64,000 bases of DNA from Neomicrococcus lactis (GTDB taxonomy: Bacteria > Actinomycetota > Actinomycetes > Actinomycetales > Micrococcaceae), in contig NZ_JACHBL010000001.1 of NCBI RefSeq assembly GCF_014200305.1, forward strand, positions 1,240,001 through 1,304,000, in the 5' to 3' direction. Numbering within the stretch: the stretch's first letter is position 1; every line of letters begins with the position of its first letter. The notes under the pieces were generated by a model. That model saw only the letters and a list, made by a program, of their open reading frames with translations. It was not told the origin of the DNA and did no database searches. A program made the translations under genes and the position numbers. This document shows positions 18,543 to 27,755 of this stretch, one piece after another.

Positions 18543-20342
18543 CTACTTGATGAGGTCGGTCAGGAAGTCGCCGATCTTCTCCAGCTCGACATTCTGAGCT
18601 TCGCCGGAGAGACGATCCTTGACTTCCACGACGCCGTCGGCGAGGCCGCGGCCCACCACGACGATGGTTGGAACACCGACGAGTTCGGCGTCGGAGAACT
18701 TCACGCCAGCCGAAACCTTTGGACGGTCATCGTAAATCACGTCGAGTCCGCGCTTCTCGAGGTCTGCCACGAGGTTGTCAGCGGCAGTGAAGAGCTCTTC
18801 ACCCTTACCCGTGACCACGACGTGTACGTCAGCCGGAGCCACAGCGCGTGGCCAGACAATGCCCTTGTCATCGTGGCGAGCTTCGACGATCGCAGCGACC
18901 GCACGGGTCACGCCAACGCCGTACGAGCCCATCGTGACGGTGGTGAGCTTTCCGTTCTGGTCAAGCACCTGCAGGCCGAGCGCCTCAGCGTACTTGCGGC
19001 CCAGCTGGAAGATGTGTCCCATTTCCATGCCGCGAGCCAGCTCAAGTGGGCCGGAGCCGTCTGGAGCCAAGTCGCCTTCGCGAACCTCGGAAGCTTCAAC
19101 CACGCCGTCCCAGGTGAAGTCGCGTCCGGCGATGAGGCCGAAGACGTGCTTGTCCTGCTCGTTGGCGCCGGTGATCCATGCGGTTCCGGGAACCACGCGT
19201 GGATCCACGAGGTAAGGGATCTTGGTCTTCGAGCCTTCTGCACCAAGCAAGACGTTGTCTGAGCCCAAGGCAGGGCCGAGGTAGCCCTTGACGATGAGTG
19301 GCTGCGTCTTGAGGTCTTCTTCGGTTGCTTGCTCAACGGCAACTTCGCCAGCAATACCCAAGATGTCGCCAATGGTGGCTTCCATGCGCTTGGTGTCGAC
19401 GTTACGATCACCTGGCAGGCCGACCACCACGAGGCGGCGTTCGCCTTCCGGCGTGACCACGGCAAGAACCACGTTCTTCAACGTGTCAGCGCCAACCCAT
19501 GGGCGGTCCTCGCGAGGCTTGACCTCGTTGGAGGCAGCCACGAGGGTCTCGATGGTTGGGGTGTTCGGGGTGTCGTGAACTTCGAACGCAGGAGCGTTGG
19601 TGAAGTCGATCGATTCAGGCACCACAGTGGTGACAGCTTCAACGTTGGCTGCGTAGCCACCCGCCGAGCGAACGTAGGTGTCTTCGCCGGCCTCAGATGG
19701 GTGCAAGAACTCTTCAGACTTAGAGCCGCCCATAGCGCCAGCGGTTGCCTTGACGACGACGATCTCAAGACCCAAGCGAGCGAAAATGTTCAGGTAAGCA
19801 TCGCGGTGTGCTTGGTATGCGGCGTCCAGACCCTCGTCATCAATGGTGAAGGAGTAGGAATCCTTCATGACGAACTCGCGACCGCGGAGCAGACCTGCGC
19901 GTGGACGTGCCTCATCGCGGTACTTGGTCTGGATCTGATACAGGTAAACCGGCAGGTCCTTGTAGGAGCTGTAGAGGTCCTTCACCAAGAGGGTGAACAT
20001 TTCCTCATGGGTTGGAGCCAAGAGGTAATCCGCTTCCTTGCGGTCCTTGAGGCGGAAGATGCCGTCGCCGTACTCGGTCCAGCGGTTCGTGGCTTCGTAA
20101 GGTTCCTTCGGCAGCAACGCTGGGAAGTGAACTTCTTGTCCACCGATCGCGTTCATTTCTTCGCGGACGATGTTCTCCACCTTGCCGAGCACCTTCAAGC
20201 CCAGCGGCAACCAGGTGTAGATCCCTGGTGCGGCGCGACGGATGTAGCCGGCGCGAACCAGGAGCTTGTGGCTCGCTACTTCGGCGTCAACAGGATCGTC
20301 TCGCAGAGTGCGCAAGAAGAGTGAGGAAAGGCGTAGTGCCAC
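18543..20342 (-). CDS. proS: Prolyl-tRNA synthetase (bacterial type)
   Basis: Charges tRNA-Pro. 599 residues, the bacterial-type length with the editing INS domain between class II motifs 2 and 3. Class II features are GIYTWLPLG (motif 1 region), [11 protein letters not shown], and motif 2 [16 protein letters not shown]. Motif 3 is [16 protein letters not shown]; the anticodon-binding domain ends [11 protein letters not shown]. The INS domain covers about residues 225-390. The start is GTG 20342. The 297-bp gap upstream, divergent to the gene at 20640, must hold both promoters. I see no T-box there. Confidence 0.96.
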   Translation of the reverse strand: MALRLSSLFLRTLRDDPVDAEVASHKLLVRAGYIRRAAPGIYTWLPLGLKVLGKVENIVREEMNAIGGQEVHFPALLPKEPYEATNRWTEYGDGIFRLKDRKEADYLLAPTHEEMFTLLVKDLYSSYKDLPVYLYQIQTKYRDEARPRAGLLRGREFVMKDSYSFTIDDEGLDAAYQAHRDAYLNIFARLGLEIVVVKATAGAMGGSKSEEFLHPSEAGEDTYVRSAGGYAANVEAVTTVVPESIDFTNAPAFEVHDTPNTPTIETLVAASNEVKPREDRPWVGADTLKNVVLAVVTPEGERRLVVVGLPGDRNVDTKRMEATIGDILGIAGEVAVEQATEEDLKTQPLIVKGYLGPALGSDNVLLGAEGSKTKIPYLVDPRVVPGTAWITGANEQDKHVFGLIAGRDFTWDGVVEASEVREGDLAPDGSGPLELARGMEMGHIFQLGRKYAEALGLQVLDQNGKLTTVTMGSYGVGVTRAVAAIVEARHDDKGIVWPRAVAPADVHVVVTGKGEELFTAADNLVADLEKRGLDVIYDDRPKVSAGVKFSDAELVGVPTIVVVGRGLADGVVEVKDRLSGEAQNVELEKIGDFLTDLIK

Positions 20343-20639
20343 GATGAGTTAGTCCATTCTGCGATGCGTCCATCGCGTCAAATGTTTAATGCGTGCAATG
20401 CTCGGGATCAACGGTAGTTAGAGCCCTAGCGATTCACGCGGCGCAATGAGAACTACTTTAATGCAGTTTCGCCGATACACCGCCACGGGGAACGCGCTAC
20501 ACCGATTTTGCGGACTGCTCTGCACTGTTTACGGGGAAGGCTCTGCAGCGATTGCGGGAAGCGCGCAACGCGCACGGTGCCCCCGGAGGAAGATCTGCTC
20601 GCGGCAGGGCGCCGTGAGAAGAGCGAAAGGAACATCTCT

Positions 20640-20947
20640 ATGTCCCAGCAGGAAACTTCCATGGCAAGTGTCGAAGTGACCGGCGTTTCGGAGGGTCGAA
20701 CAATCACCGTTTTCGACATGCCAGTACACGATTGCATCTCATACAGAACCGGGCACAATGTTCATTTCATCCAGGCACGTCTTGCCATGTCAGAACCCTT
20801 TATACCAGCGGTGAAAGACATCGAGATTCTGGGAAAGCATTCGTTTCCTGCTCCGTCAACGGTGAGCGCGAGGTCTTTTTCACCCACGATGCACAGTCAC
20901 TCCCCCTCAACCACACGGCCGTGCTCCGCGGTCACTCGGTCATCTAG
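20640..20947 (+). CDS. Small protein gene split by a -1 frameshift at a GGGAAAG slippery site
   Basis: Frame 0 starts at ATG 20640 after AAAGGAAC and reads VTGVSEGRTITVF, VHFIQARLAM and VKDIEILGK. It then turns into a Ser/Pro-rich tail. The -1 frame continues with a convincing protein end, NGEREVFFTHDAQSL, stopping at 20945-20947. The join falls on 20831-20837, which reads G GGA AAG in frame 0, the X XXY YYZ form of a -1 slippery heptamer. A shift there gives 102 residues (66 + 36). This is either programmed frameshifting, a one-base deletion that makes a pseudogene, or a sequencing error. I do not recognise the family. Without the shift the product is 104 residues, ending after 20950. Confidence 0.5.
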
Positions 20948-21041
20948 TTTCTAGATGAGGCAGGAAGCTCGTCAGTCATGAGCTACACAAAGCCTGACAA
21001 ATGGGAGCCGTGCATGGAGAAAACTGCTGACTCGTAGGAAC

Positions 21042-22562
21042 TCAGCTATTCAGGCCATGCCGGAAGTGCTGATTTCGAAGTGGTTTTTGCTCGGGGTCCA
21101 CAGATTTGGGCGGAATCCAATAAGGAACGCCCTGCGCGATGTTGATGATCCAGTCAGACTCGTGGACTAGCTGGTGATGGTGATGGCACACGAGCGCACC
21201 GTTGTCGATAGTGGTGGGCCCACCTTTCGACCATTCCAAAACATGGTGGGCATCGCAGCCATCTGCTGGGACCGTGCACCCTGGCGCAGTGCAACCCAGG
21301 TCCCTCGCATACAGGATTCTGCGTTGCTGCGTAGTGAACAATCGTTTCGGCTCTCCGACATCGAGCACTTTGCCTTCGCCGTTGAGCATCACCGGCAACA
21401 GTTGCGCGTTACACGCGAGCTGCCGAATCATGCCTGGATCCACCGGACCTAGCTGCGCCGAATGGGAAAGGAAAGTTCCTTCCGCGGCGAGACGCCCTTG
21501 GAGAGTGTCTAGATCGATGGCGACCATGACTTGCGGCCGCAGTCCACCGTTGAGCGGCAACTTCGCAGATTCCAGCGCCACCTTGACGCTACGAACCAGC
21601 CCGTCTGCAAGTTTCTGCGGACGAGTACGACGATCCTTCAGGTCCTCCGGCACGTCTTCGTCGCCACGAAAGCATGCATCCGAAGCACCCTCGGCATCTC
21701 GATCAGCCCCAGCAAGTGAATCGGAATCCGGATCCACAACAGCGCCCTCGGAATCAAAGTTGCTCTTAATGCGCGGATTCGCCTCGAAAGAGGACCCGGC
21801 CATGAGCGTGGCCCACTGCTCGTCGTCAAGATAGAACTCTCCGTGGTTGAGCCCATACTTACGTCCCAACCAATGCAGACCTTGGAACTGCCGCTTGATC
21901 TCCTCAGTGGGTTTCATATCCGGCGTGTTGAGCCGGTTCAACCAGTTCTTAGCGACAGTGTTCACCAATGGGCACCCGCCAGTCTTGTGTGCACCGACGA
22001 GAGCAGCTTCCATTCCTTCACGCGTTGCCTCAACGTCTACGCCCTCAACCCCATCGGCCACCGTCGCTGCTTTGTTAATTTCACGAACCATCGTGGATGC
22101 CGCCAAGAGGGACATGTCCCCGTTCATGAAGACGTCGGCAACGAGGGGCAACCGTGACCCCACGGATTCGCCATACCCGTCCAACCGGTCTCGCAATCCT
22201 TCGGCCACACCCAGTCGGCGTCGAATTTCAGATTTGGATACACCGAGATGCGCAGCGAGCTCTTCTTCTGGCGACTTAGTTCGCAAACGGCTACCGATTC
22301 CAGCCGCCGCTTCCTGCGTGGCTATATCAACGAACTGATCGGCCGCATGAACCTGGCCTCGCGCAATTTGATGCGAAATCTGCTCGATCAACAAGGCGCA
22401 CTCTTTCCACGTCGCCCTACTCATGGATTCGTTCATCAACGAGTCCATCGCGGATCGCACCGCGTCGTGAATGAAGCGGTACCGATCCAGCCCTTCAGAC
22501 CCCGTACCCGCGTCCGCAAAAACACCGCCCGGCGCGGTGTCTAAAGTCGTCCCAGTAGTCAT
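21042..22562 (-). CDS. DUF222 / HNH endonuclease domain protein (13E12-repeat type)
   Basis: 506 residues from ATG 22562 (MTTGTTLDTAPG); a TTG at 22601 would add 13. The helical DUF222 region occupies the N-terminal two thirds (LGVSKSEIRRRLGVAEGL, NTVAKNWLNRLNT). The C-terminal HNH nuclease fold has CTAPGC, CDAHHVLEWSKGGPT, and NGALVCHHHHQLVH, which includes the zinc cysteines and the catalytic HH. Such genes occur in many copies in actinobacterial genomes and are often linked to mobile DNA. Their role is unknown. It stands alone between the frameshifted gene and a lipoprotein gene. Confidence 0.88.
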   Translation of the reverse strand: MTTGTTLDTAPGGVFADAGTGSEGLDRYRFIHDAVRSAMDSLMNESMSRATWKECALLIEQISHQIARGQVHAADQFVDIATQEAAAGIGSRLRTKSPEEELAAHLGVSKSEIRRRLGVAEGLRDRLDGYGESVGSRLPLVADVFMNGDMSLLAASTMVREINKAATVADGVEGVDVEATREGMEAALVGAHKTGGCPLVNTVAKNWLNRLNTPDMKPTEEIKRQFQGLHWLGRKYGLNHGEFYLDDEQWATLMAGSSFEANPRIKSNFDSEGAVVDPDSDSLAGADRDAEGASDACFRGDEDVPEDLKDRRTRPQKLADGLVRSVKVALESAKLPLNGGLRPQVMVAIDLDTLQGRLAAEGTFLSHSAQLGPVDPGMIRQLACNAQLLPVMLNGEGKVLDVGEPKRLFTTQQRRILYARDLGCTAPGCTVPADGCDAHHVLEWSKGGPTTIDNGALVCHHHHQLVHESDWIINIAQGVPYWIPPKSVDPEQKPLRNQHFRHGLNS

Positions 22563-22691
22563 GTCGATCAGGCCCCCAGCCCTCGAACCATTCGATATCA
22601 AAATTCTACCGAAAATAAATTCGAGACAACCACAAAGACACGCAACTGTTGAAAACTTTTATCCTGTGCGTGAAACCAATAGAACATAAAA

Positions 22692-22766
22692 ACGACGCCG
22701 CACACACTCCCGGAAATCGCCCCCCACAACGAAAGGGCAACTTCGGAAGCCGCTATGCGGCGTCGT
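22692..22766 (-). terminator. Terminator hairpin downstream of the lipoprotein gene
   Basis: ACGACGCCGCA (22692-22702) pairs with TGCGGCGTCGT (22756-22766), an 11-bp perfect stem with a long loop. On the minus strand the 3' arm is followed by TTTTTAT. This fits an intrinsic terminator for the lipoprotein gene that ends at 22783, although the loop of 53 nt is large. Confidence 0.55.
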
Positions 22767-22782
22767 ACTAAAAAGCGGAAAT

Positions 22783-23592
22783 TTACTTCAGTTCAGCAAC
22801 GGCAGCGTCCACGAGCTCTGCCAACTTCTTGGCGCCTTCCTTCGCGTCAGCTCCGGTGGTGGTCGCCGAAATGGACACGTTGCCCTTGGAAGCCTGCGCA
22901 ATGAAAGTGCTAACCTTCTGCCCCATGATTTCCAAGTCCTGCTGCAATGCTTCGGTCTTGTCTGCGGTGCTGGAAACATCGAGCGTCGAAACATCCGCCT
23001 TGACGGAAACTCCAGACATTTCCAGCGTGTAGGACTTGCAGTCTGTGGCCATTCCAGAGAACTTGGACGCATCACTATCGAGCGTTCCGGTGTCCGGGTA
23101 AGAGGTCAAAGTAATTCCGGAGGACTCCCCCGTGGTCTCGTCGGCGGCTTGGTAGCCCGCGAGATTAACCTGGTTCAGCTTCGAGGTGATGTCCGTCATT
23201 GCCTGCAAATCAGCGCACTTGGCTGGCGTGATCTTCATGCTCTTGATGAGTTCTTCGCTCTGCTTCGCCGTAGAAGCAAGCTTGGATTCACTCATCACCA
23301 CAGCGCCCGTTGCACCCTTGGAAAGCTTGGTCACGATGGCTTCCAGTTCATCCGCCGTGTAACCACCGATAGAGTCACCAGCGGACGCGGACGACGACGC
23401 AGCTGCAGTCTCGCTGGATGCTGCGGATGAGGAGGTGGCTTCGGAGGCGGAGGACGACGACGCAGCAGTGCTGGCCGCAGACGAGGCCGTGGAAGCCGAT
23501 GTAGAGGACGCGGACGAATTTCCGTTTGAGCTACAACCGGTCACGGCGAGTGCCACAGCAAATGGGACTGCCAGAAAGAGTTTCTTGTTCAT
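22783..23592 (-). CDS. Secreted lipoprotein with Ser/Ala-rich linker
   Basis: 269 residues. The signal peptide MNKKLFLAVPFAVALAVTGC ends in a lipobox with Cys20. About 55 residues of Ser/Ala/Thr linker follow, then a soluble domain (SIGGYTADELEAIVTKLSKG to the end). In that domain, ITPAKCADLQAM and ATDCKSYTLEM supply two cysteines that may form a disulfide. The pattern recalls the extracellular sensor/PknH-C-like lipoproteins of mycobacteria, but this is weak. It is a single gene with its own terminator. It acts at the outer face of the membrane. Confidence 0.75.
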   Translation of the reverse strand: MNKKLFLAVPFAVALAVTGCSSNGNSSASSTSASTASSAASTAASSSSASEATSSSAASSETAAASSSASAGDSIGGYTADELEAIVTKLSKGATGAVVMSESKLASTAKQSEELIKSMKITPAKCADLQAMTDITSKLNQVNLAGYQAADETTGESSGITLTSYPDTGTLDSDASKFSGMATDCKSYTLEMSGVSVKADVSTLDVSSTADKTEALQQDLEIMGQKVSTFIAQASKGNVSISATTTGADAKEGAKKLAELVDAAVAELK

Positions 23593-23681
23593 GATTCCCC
23601 CAAAAAGACGTTGAGATGACCCTCACAGCCTACTGGAAACCACACCCGCCGCACTTAAAAACCTGCTGACAAATCGCAGAA

Positions 23682-24590
23682 TTAAAAGAGCACAGTGGCG
23701 AATTCGCCGATCTCCTCAAAGCCCACGCGACGGTACACGTTGAGGGCTGTGCGGTTGTAGTCGTTCACATAAAGGCTCACCACAGGCGCCACTTCGAGGG
23801 CCATATCCACCACAGCAGACATATAGGACTTCGCAAGGCCCTGACCGCGAACGGATGGGTTCATCCAGACACCCTGAATCTGGGTGGCGCGCGGCGACAC
23901 ATTGCCGAGTTCAGCCTTGAAAATGACGCGGCCGTCGGGGTCGCGATCTACGAGCGAGAACCCTCGCTCAATGAGAGTGCGCACGCGCTGTTCGTAATAC
24001 GCGCGCCCAGAAATCAACGGCGAATAGCCGAGTTCTTCTTCAAACATGGCCGCGCACGCGGGCAACATGACGTCGAACTCGTCAGGACGCGCACGGCGCA
24101 GGGTCGGCTCAGGAGGAATATCAGATGGCGCAGAACGCGCCATGAGCGGCTGATGAGGCCGCACATCCAATGCTTGTTGATGACCGCGCTGCAACGTGGA
24201 CCAAATGCCCATGACACCGTCGGACGGCCCAAAGATCGAGGAATACCGCAACCCCACGCGCAACAGAGCCGCGCCGTATTCCGCACCGGAATCGTAATCC
24301 ACGTTGACCGGAACCACGTTGGATCCCACCCAGCAAGCGGAACGCAAGCCGGCGTTGTCGTACTGGCCAAGAACCATGGCCCGTCCACCAGAGCGGTTCA
24401 TGGGGTGGCCGTTACGAAGGTATGAATCGAGGAAGATGTTAGAGACCGGATCCAGCGCCACCAGGGCTTCTAGATCCGGGCGCTCCAACTCACTGAGCAC
24501 ACGAACGCTGGGGGTAACCTGCTCACCAGGTTCGCCGCGGAACCTAGTGGATCGTGACCACGGGGCCACCTTGGACAGTATCTTCGCCAT
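23682..24590 (-). CDS. GNAT N-acetyltransferase with DUF4081-like N-terminus
   Basis: 302 residues from ATG 24590, which has GGGGGAAC just upstream. The ispG stop is at 24544, so the start overlaps ispG by 47 nt; GTG codons further in are alternatives. The C-terminal half is a GNAT domain, with acetyl-CoA loop [17 protein letters not shown] and the closing strand [21 protein letters not shown] (shortened: [13 protein letters not shown]). The N-terminal half matches the DUF4081 domain commonly fused to GNAT in actinobacteria, usually just downstream of ispG as here. The acceptor is unknown. Confidence 0.85.
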   Translation of the reverse strand: MAKILSKVAPWSRSTRFRGEPGEQVTPSVRVLSELERPDLEALVALDPVSNIFLDSYLRNGHPMNRSGGRAMVLGQYDNAGLRSACWVGSNVVPVNVDYDSGAEYGAALLRVGLRYSSIFGPSDGVMGIWSTLQRGHQQALDVRPHQPLMARSAPSDIPPEPTLRRARPDEFDVMLPACAAMFEEELGYSPLISGRAYYEQRVRTLIERGFSLVDRDPDGRVIFKAELGNVSPRATQIQGVWMNPSVRGQGLAKSYMSAVVDMALEVAPVVSLYVNDYNRTALNVYRRVGFEEIGEFATVLF

Positions 24591-25710
24591 CCGTTCCCCC
24601 GCTTTCCTCTGCAATTCGGAGTGCTTCTTCGATCAAAGTCTCCACGATTTGGTCCTCAGGCACCGTCTTGATGACTTCGCCCTTCACAAAAATCTGACCC
24701 TTGCCATTGCCCGAAGCAACACCCAAGTCCGCTTCGCGAGCTTCGCCGGGACCGTTCACAACGCAGCCCATGACCGCAACGCGCAGCGGAACCGTCATGC
24801 CTTCAAGGCCGGCAGTCACTTCTTCAGCCAGCTTGTAAACATCCACCTGAGCGCGGCCGCACGAAGGGCAGGACACAATCTCGAGGCGGCGTTCACGCAA
24901 ATTCAAGGACTGCAGGATCTGCAAGCCCACCTTGATTTCCTCCACGGGAGGCGCGGACAAAGACACGCGAATGGTGTCGCCAATGCCCTGCGAGAGCAAC
25001 GCACCAAAAGCCACGGAGGACTTGATGGTTCCCTGGAACGCCGGGCCGGCCTCGGTCACACCCAAGTGCAACGGCCAATCGCCGCGCTCAGCCAACATCT
25101 CATACGCGCGGACCATTACTACCGGGTCATTGTGCTTGACGGAGATCTTGAAGTCGTGGAAATCGTGCTCTTCAAACAAGGACGCTTCCCACACCGCGGA
25201 CTCCACGAGGGCTTCGGGGGTGGCCTTGCCGTACTTGTCCATGATGCGCTTGTCCAAAGAACCGGCGTTGACGCCGATGCGGATGGAGGTGCCGTGATCC
25301 TTGGCAGCCTTCGCAATTTCCTTGACTTGATCATCAAACTTGCGGATGTTGCCCGGGTTCACGCGAACAGCCGCGCAACCGGCCTCAATCGCCGCGAAGA
25401 CGTACTTCGGCTGGAAGTGAATGTCCGCGATCACCGGGATCTGGGACTTCTTCGCGATGATCGGCAACGCCTCAGCGTCATCGGCGGAAGGGCACGCCAC
25501 ACGCACAATGTCACAACCGGCAGCGGTAAGTTCCGCGATCTGCTGGAGCGTGGCATTGATGTTCGTCGTAGGCGTGGTGGTCATGGACTGGACGCTGATC
25601 TGCGAGTCCGAACCCACACCCACCGAACCAACCTTGATTTGACGCGTCTTACGGCGCGGAGCCAAGACGGGTGGTGGTAAGGACGGGATGCCAAGGTTGA
25701 CGGCTGTCAA
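24544..25710 (-). CDS. ispG: 4-hydroxy-3-methylbut-2-enyl diphosphate synthase
   Basis: A [4Fe-4S] enzyme of the MEP pathway that reduces MEcPP to HMBPP. 388 residues. A TIM-barrel half ([34 protein letters not shown]) is followed by the iron-sulfur half with [10 protein letters not shown] and [11 protein letters not shown], which hold the cluster cysteines. The start is TTG 25710 behind a strong GGAGGAATT. dxr and rseP lie upstream in the same direction, with a lipoprotein and a YciI-like gene between. Confidence 0.97.
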   Translation of the reverse strand: MTAVNLGIPSLPPPVLAPRRKTRQIKVGSVGVGSDSQISVQSMTTTPTTNINATLQQIAELTAAGCDIVRVACPSADDAEALPIIAKKSQIPVIADIHFQPKYVFAAIEAGCAAVRVNPGNIRKFDDQVKEIAKAAKDHGTSIRIGVNAGSLDKRIMDKYGKATPEALVESAVWEASLFEEHDFHDFKISVKHNDPVVMVRAYEMLAERGDWPLHLGVTEAGPAFQGTIKSSVAFGALLSQGIGDTIRVSLSAPPVEEIKVGLQILQSLNLRERRLEIVSCPSCGRAQVDVYKLAEEVTAGLEGMTVPLRVAVMGCVVNGPGEAREADLGVASGNGKGQIFVKGEVIKTVPEDQIVETLIEEALRIAEESGGTDGEDTVQGGPVVTIH

Positions 25711-25746
25711 AATTCCTCCGAAAAAGACTGACTGAGTATCTAAAGT

Positions 25747-26043
25747 TTACGCGTACTGGGAAAGCTCGCCAGTGACGGGCTCCCACTCAGTGACCCGGAG
25801 ATTCTTCACAAATCCAAGCCGGTTGAACGGATCCTGGGCCAGCACGTCGCGAAGCTTTTCTTCGGTTGCGGCGGCGAAGAGCAAAAGCGCTCCGGAACCA
25901 TCCGTGTACGGACCAGATGCCACCAATTTCACGTTCTCAATATCCGTCAACGAGGCCAGCAACGCGCGGTGATCTGCACGGTTTTCGCTGCGGCCTTCTT
26001 CAGATCCGGGCTCATAAACGTATTCGACTGCGTAAACACTCAT
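25747..26043 (-). CDS. YciI-like small protein
   Basis: 98 residues with the YCII-related pattern: an N-terminal strand YAVEYVY, the conserved NRADHRALLASL with His-Asp-like residues, GPYTDGSGALLLFAA and DPFNRLGFVKNLRV. The family is a ferredoxin-like dimer, sometimes a chlorohydrolase in degradation pathways, but usually of unknown role. It lies 36 nt upstream of ispG, whose TTG has its own strong ribosome binding site. Confidence 0.85.
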   Translation of the reverse strand: MSVYAVEYVYEPGSEEGRSENRADHRALLASLTDIENVKLVASGPYTDGSGALLLFAAATEEKLRDVLAQDPFNRLGFVKNLRVTEWEPVTGELSQYA

Positions 26044-26052
26044 GCATCTAGG

Positions 26053-27624
26053 CTACTGGTAAGAGACAAACCAGGGCTTCGGTGTGACTGTTTCAAAGGT
26101 CTCTTCAGGGGTAAATGTGGGCGAATCCTCATCAATGAAGTTCTTCCAGGCCAGCCATATGCCGTCCGGCAGGTCCTTCTGCAGCGCATTCCACGTAGCG
26201 AACTTGGACTCATGCGTGCCATTGCCATCCGCGTGCATCACCGTGGCAAGTTCAGGATGATCCACCTTCACCTGATCACGGTTTTTTATCATGGAAAGCC
26301 GGAATTGGTGCAACACAAGAATCTTCTGCGGGAGTTTGTTCTCACGCGTCAGTGTGGCGAGCCACTCAGAAACCTCGTTGACCTCCGCGGCTTCCACGGA
26401 CCCGATTTGCACCATGTGCTTCTGTCCCGGTCCCAGTCGCCATTCCGGATCCAGAGCCAGTCCCACATGAGGTTTCTTCAGAAGCTCCTCATACAGCTTC
26501 GCTTGCGTGAGGAAATCATTGCGCCCCGGTTGCAAATCCAACACCGCATACACACCGGCTTTTTCAGCCGCGTCAATGTAGGGCATGAGCTTAGAAATGG
26601 GCGTTGCCGACGAGTACTGTCCGTCTGCTCCCGGCGCGGCTGAAGCGATGGTGGTGATGATCTCGAACGCGGGCTGCACTGGTTCGGTGCTGAACGGCTG
26701 ATATTCGGCGGCCAGCTCCTTGACCCGCGCTACGGATTCCTCGGGGCCCTGCTCGCCGAGCAGCCCCAACGCTCCCGTTCCCGGGTGCCCATAGAGCGCT
26801 ACAAAGCGACGGTAGGGGAAGACCACTTGCCCGCCTCCGGGCAGTTCCACTCCTGCGATTGCGCTCTCGGCGAGACCCGCGAATTCCTCAGAAGACGCGA
26901 AATCAGTTCCCACCGCAATCGAGTGTTTATCGCCCACGTTTTTGATTGCCTCGATGGTGCCGCTGGTGGCGCGCGGATCGGCGGATTCCAGCTCCACGAG
27001 TGTGCCACCTGCGCCTTGCAAGCTGCCCAACGCGGCCGCCGTGCCCACTTCCTTGCGGGACGCGGCGGTGGTGAAGATGGTAAATCCATCCGGCCCGGTG
27101 GCAGCGGAGGCAGAGGCGCTGGCCGAAGACGTATCCTGCGCGATCGCTACCTCATTCACGCTGGCATCCCCAAAGAGCGCCTTTTCGGCGTCAGAGAGAT
27201 TCGAGTTCTCAGGGAGAATTATTTCTGTTGCTTTGAGTCGCTGAATTTCGGTTTCCAACGCTTTTTGCGCCGCGGAGGAGGAATCCAGGAGCAGCATCGG
27301 CGCACCCTGGCGCGCAGCTTCAGCGGCAAGGATTACGACGGCGTCTGCTTGGCTCGAGCGCGCCACATACACTTTGGGGCTACTTGCGAAGACGGCCTTG
27401 CTCGCGGCGATTGAGGCCGCGGAGCCCTTCGAGTTGATGCTGGAGAAAGCCGCTGAGGGCTTCTGTGTCATGGCGCCGGCGGCGGTGACGTGGTGATCGC
27501 GGGAGAGCTGACTTTGGGTCTGATTCTGCTTTTCCGAGGTCTCGTCAATTCCCCCGGTGCAGCCGCTGATTCCCAGCGCGGCAACCAGAGCAATGCTGGT
27601 CAAAAGTACAGATTTTCGTGCCAC
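26053..27624 (-). CDS. Large lipoprotein with CWB2-like region and barrel-like C-terminus
   Basis: 523 residues from GTG 27624, which follows GGGGGAGATC; the open frame runs further upstream but without a good start. Lipobox ISGC has Cys22. Residues about 85-270 contain stretches like cell-wall-binding repeat 2, such as SPKVYVARSSQADAVVILAA and APMLLLDSS. The C-terminal 250 residues (VYAVLDLQPGRNDFLTQAKL, HVGLALDPEWRLGP, WFVSYQ) look like an enzyme-like barrel with acidic residues, as in glycosidase-related folds. No precise family is recognised. It is likely attached to the outer membrane face and may touch the cell wall. Confidence 0.7.
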   Translation of the reverse strand: MARKSVLLTSIALVAALGISGCTGGIDETSEKQNQTQSQLSRDHHVTAAGAMTQKPSAAFSSINSKGSAASIAASKAVFASSPKVYVARSSQADAVVILAAEAARQGAPMLLLDSSSAAQKALETEIQRLKATEIILPENSNLSDAEKALFGDASVNEVAIAQDTSSASASASAATGPDGFTIFTTAASRKEVGTAAALGSLQGAGGTLVELESADPRATSGTIEAIKNVGDKHSIAVGTDFASSEEFAGLAESAIAGVELPGGGQVVFPYRRFVALYGHPGTGALGLLGEQGPEESVARVKELAAEYQPFSTEPVQPAFEIITTIASAAPGADGQYSSATPISKLMPYIDAAEKAGVYAVLDLQPGRNDFLTQAKLYEELLKKPHVGLALDPEWRLGPGQKHMVQIGSVEAAEVNEVSEWLATLTRENKLPQKILVLHQFRLSMIKNRDQVKVDHPELATVMHADGNGTHESKFATWNALQKDLPDGIWLAWKNFIDEDSPTFTPEETFETVTPKPWFVSYQ

Positions 27625-27755
27625 GATCTCCCCCTTGAAACGTTCACCATTCACGCTACCGGCAGGGCCAGATGAGGCGAAGGCGGCGCACCGCTTATGA
27701 CAAGAATGGCAAGAACGACGAGATTGGGACGCCTTCTCAGAAGCGAGAGATGACT

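Noticed and set aside
20343-20639. A T-box leader for proS
   Set aside because: No T-box bulge sequence or specifier stem could be recognised in the 297-bp gap.
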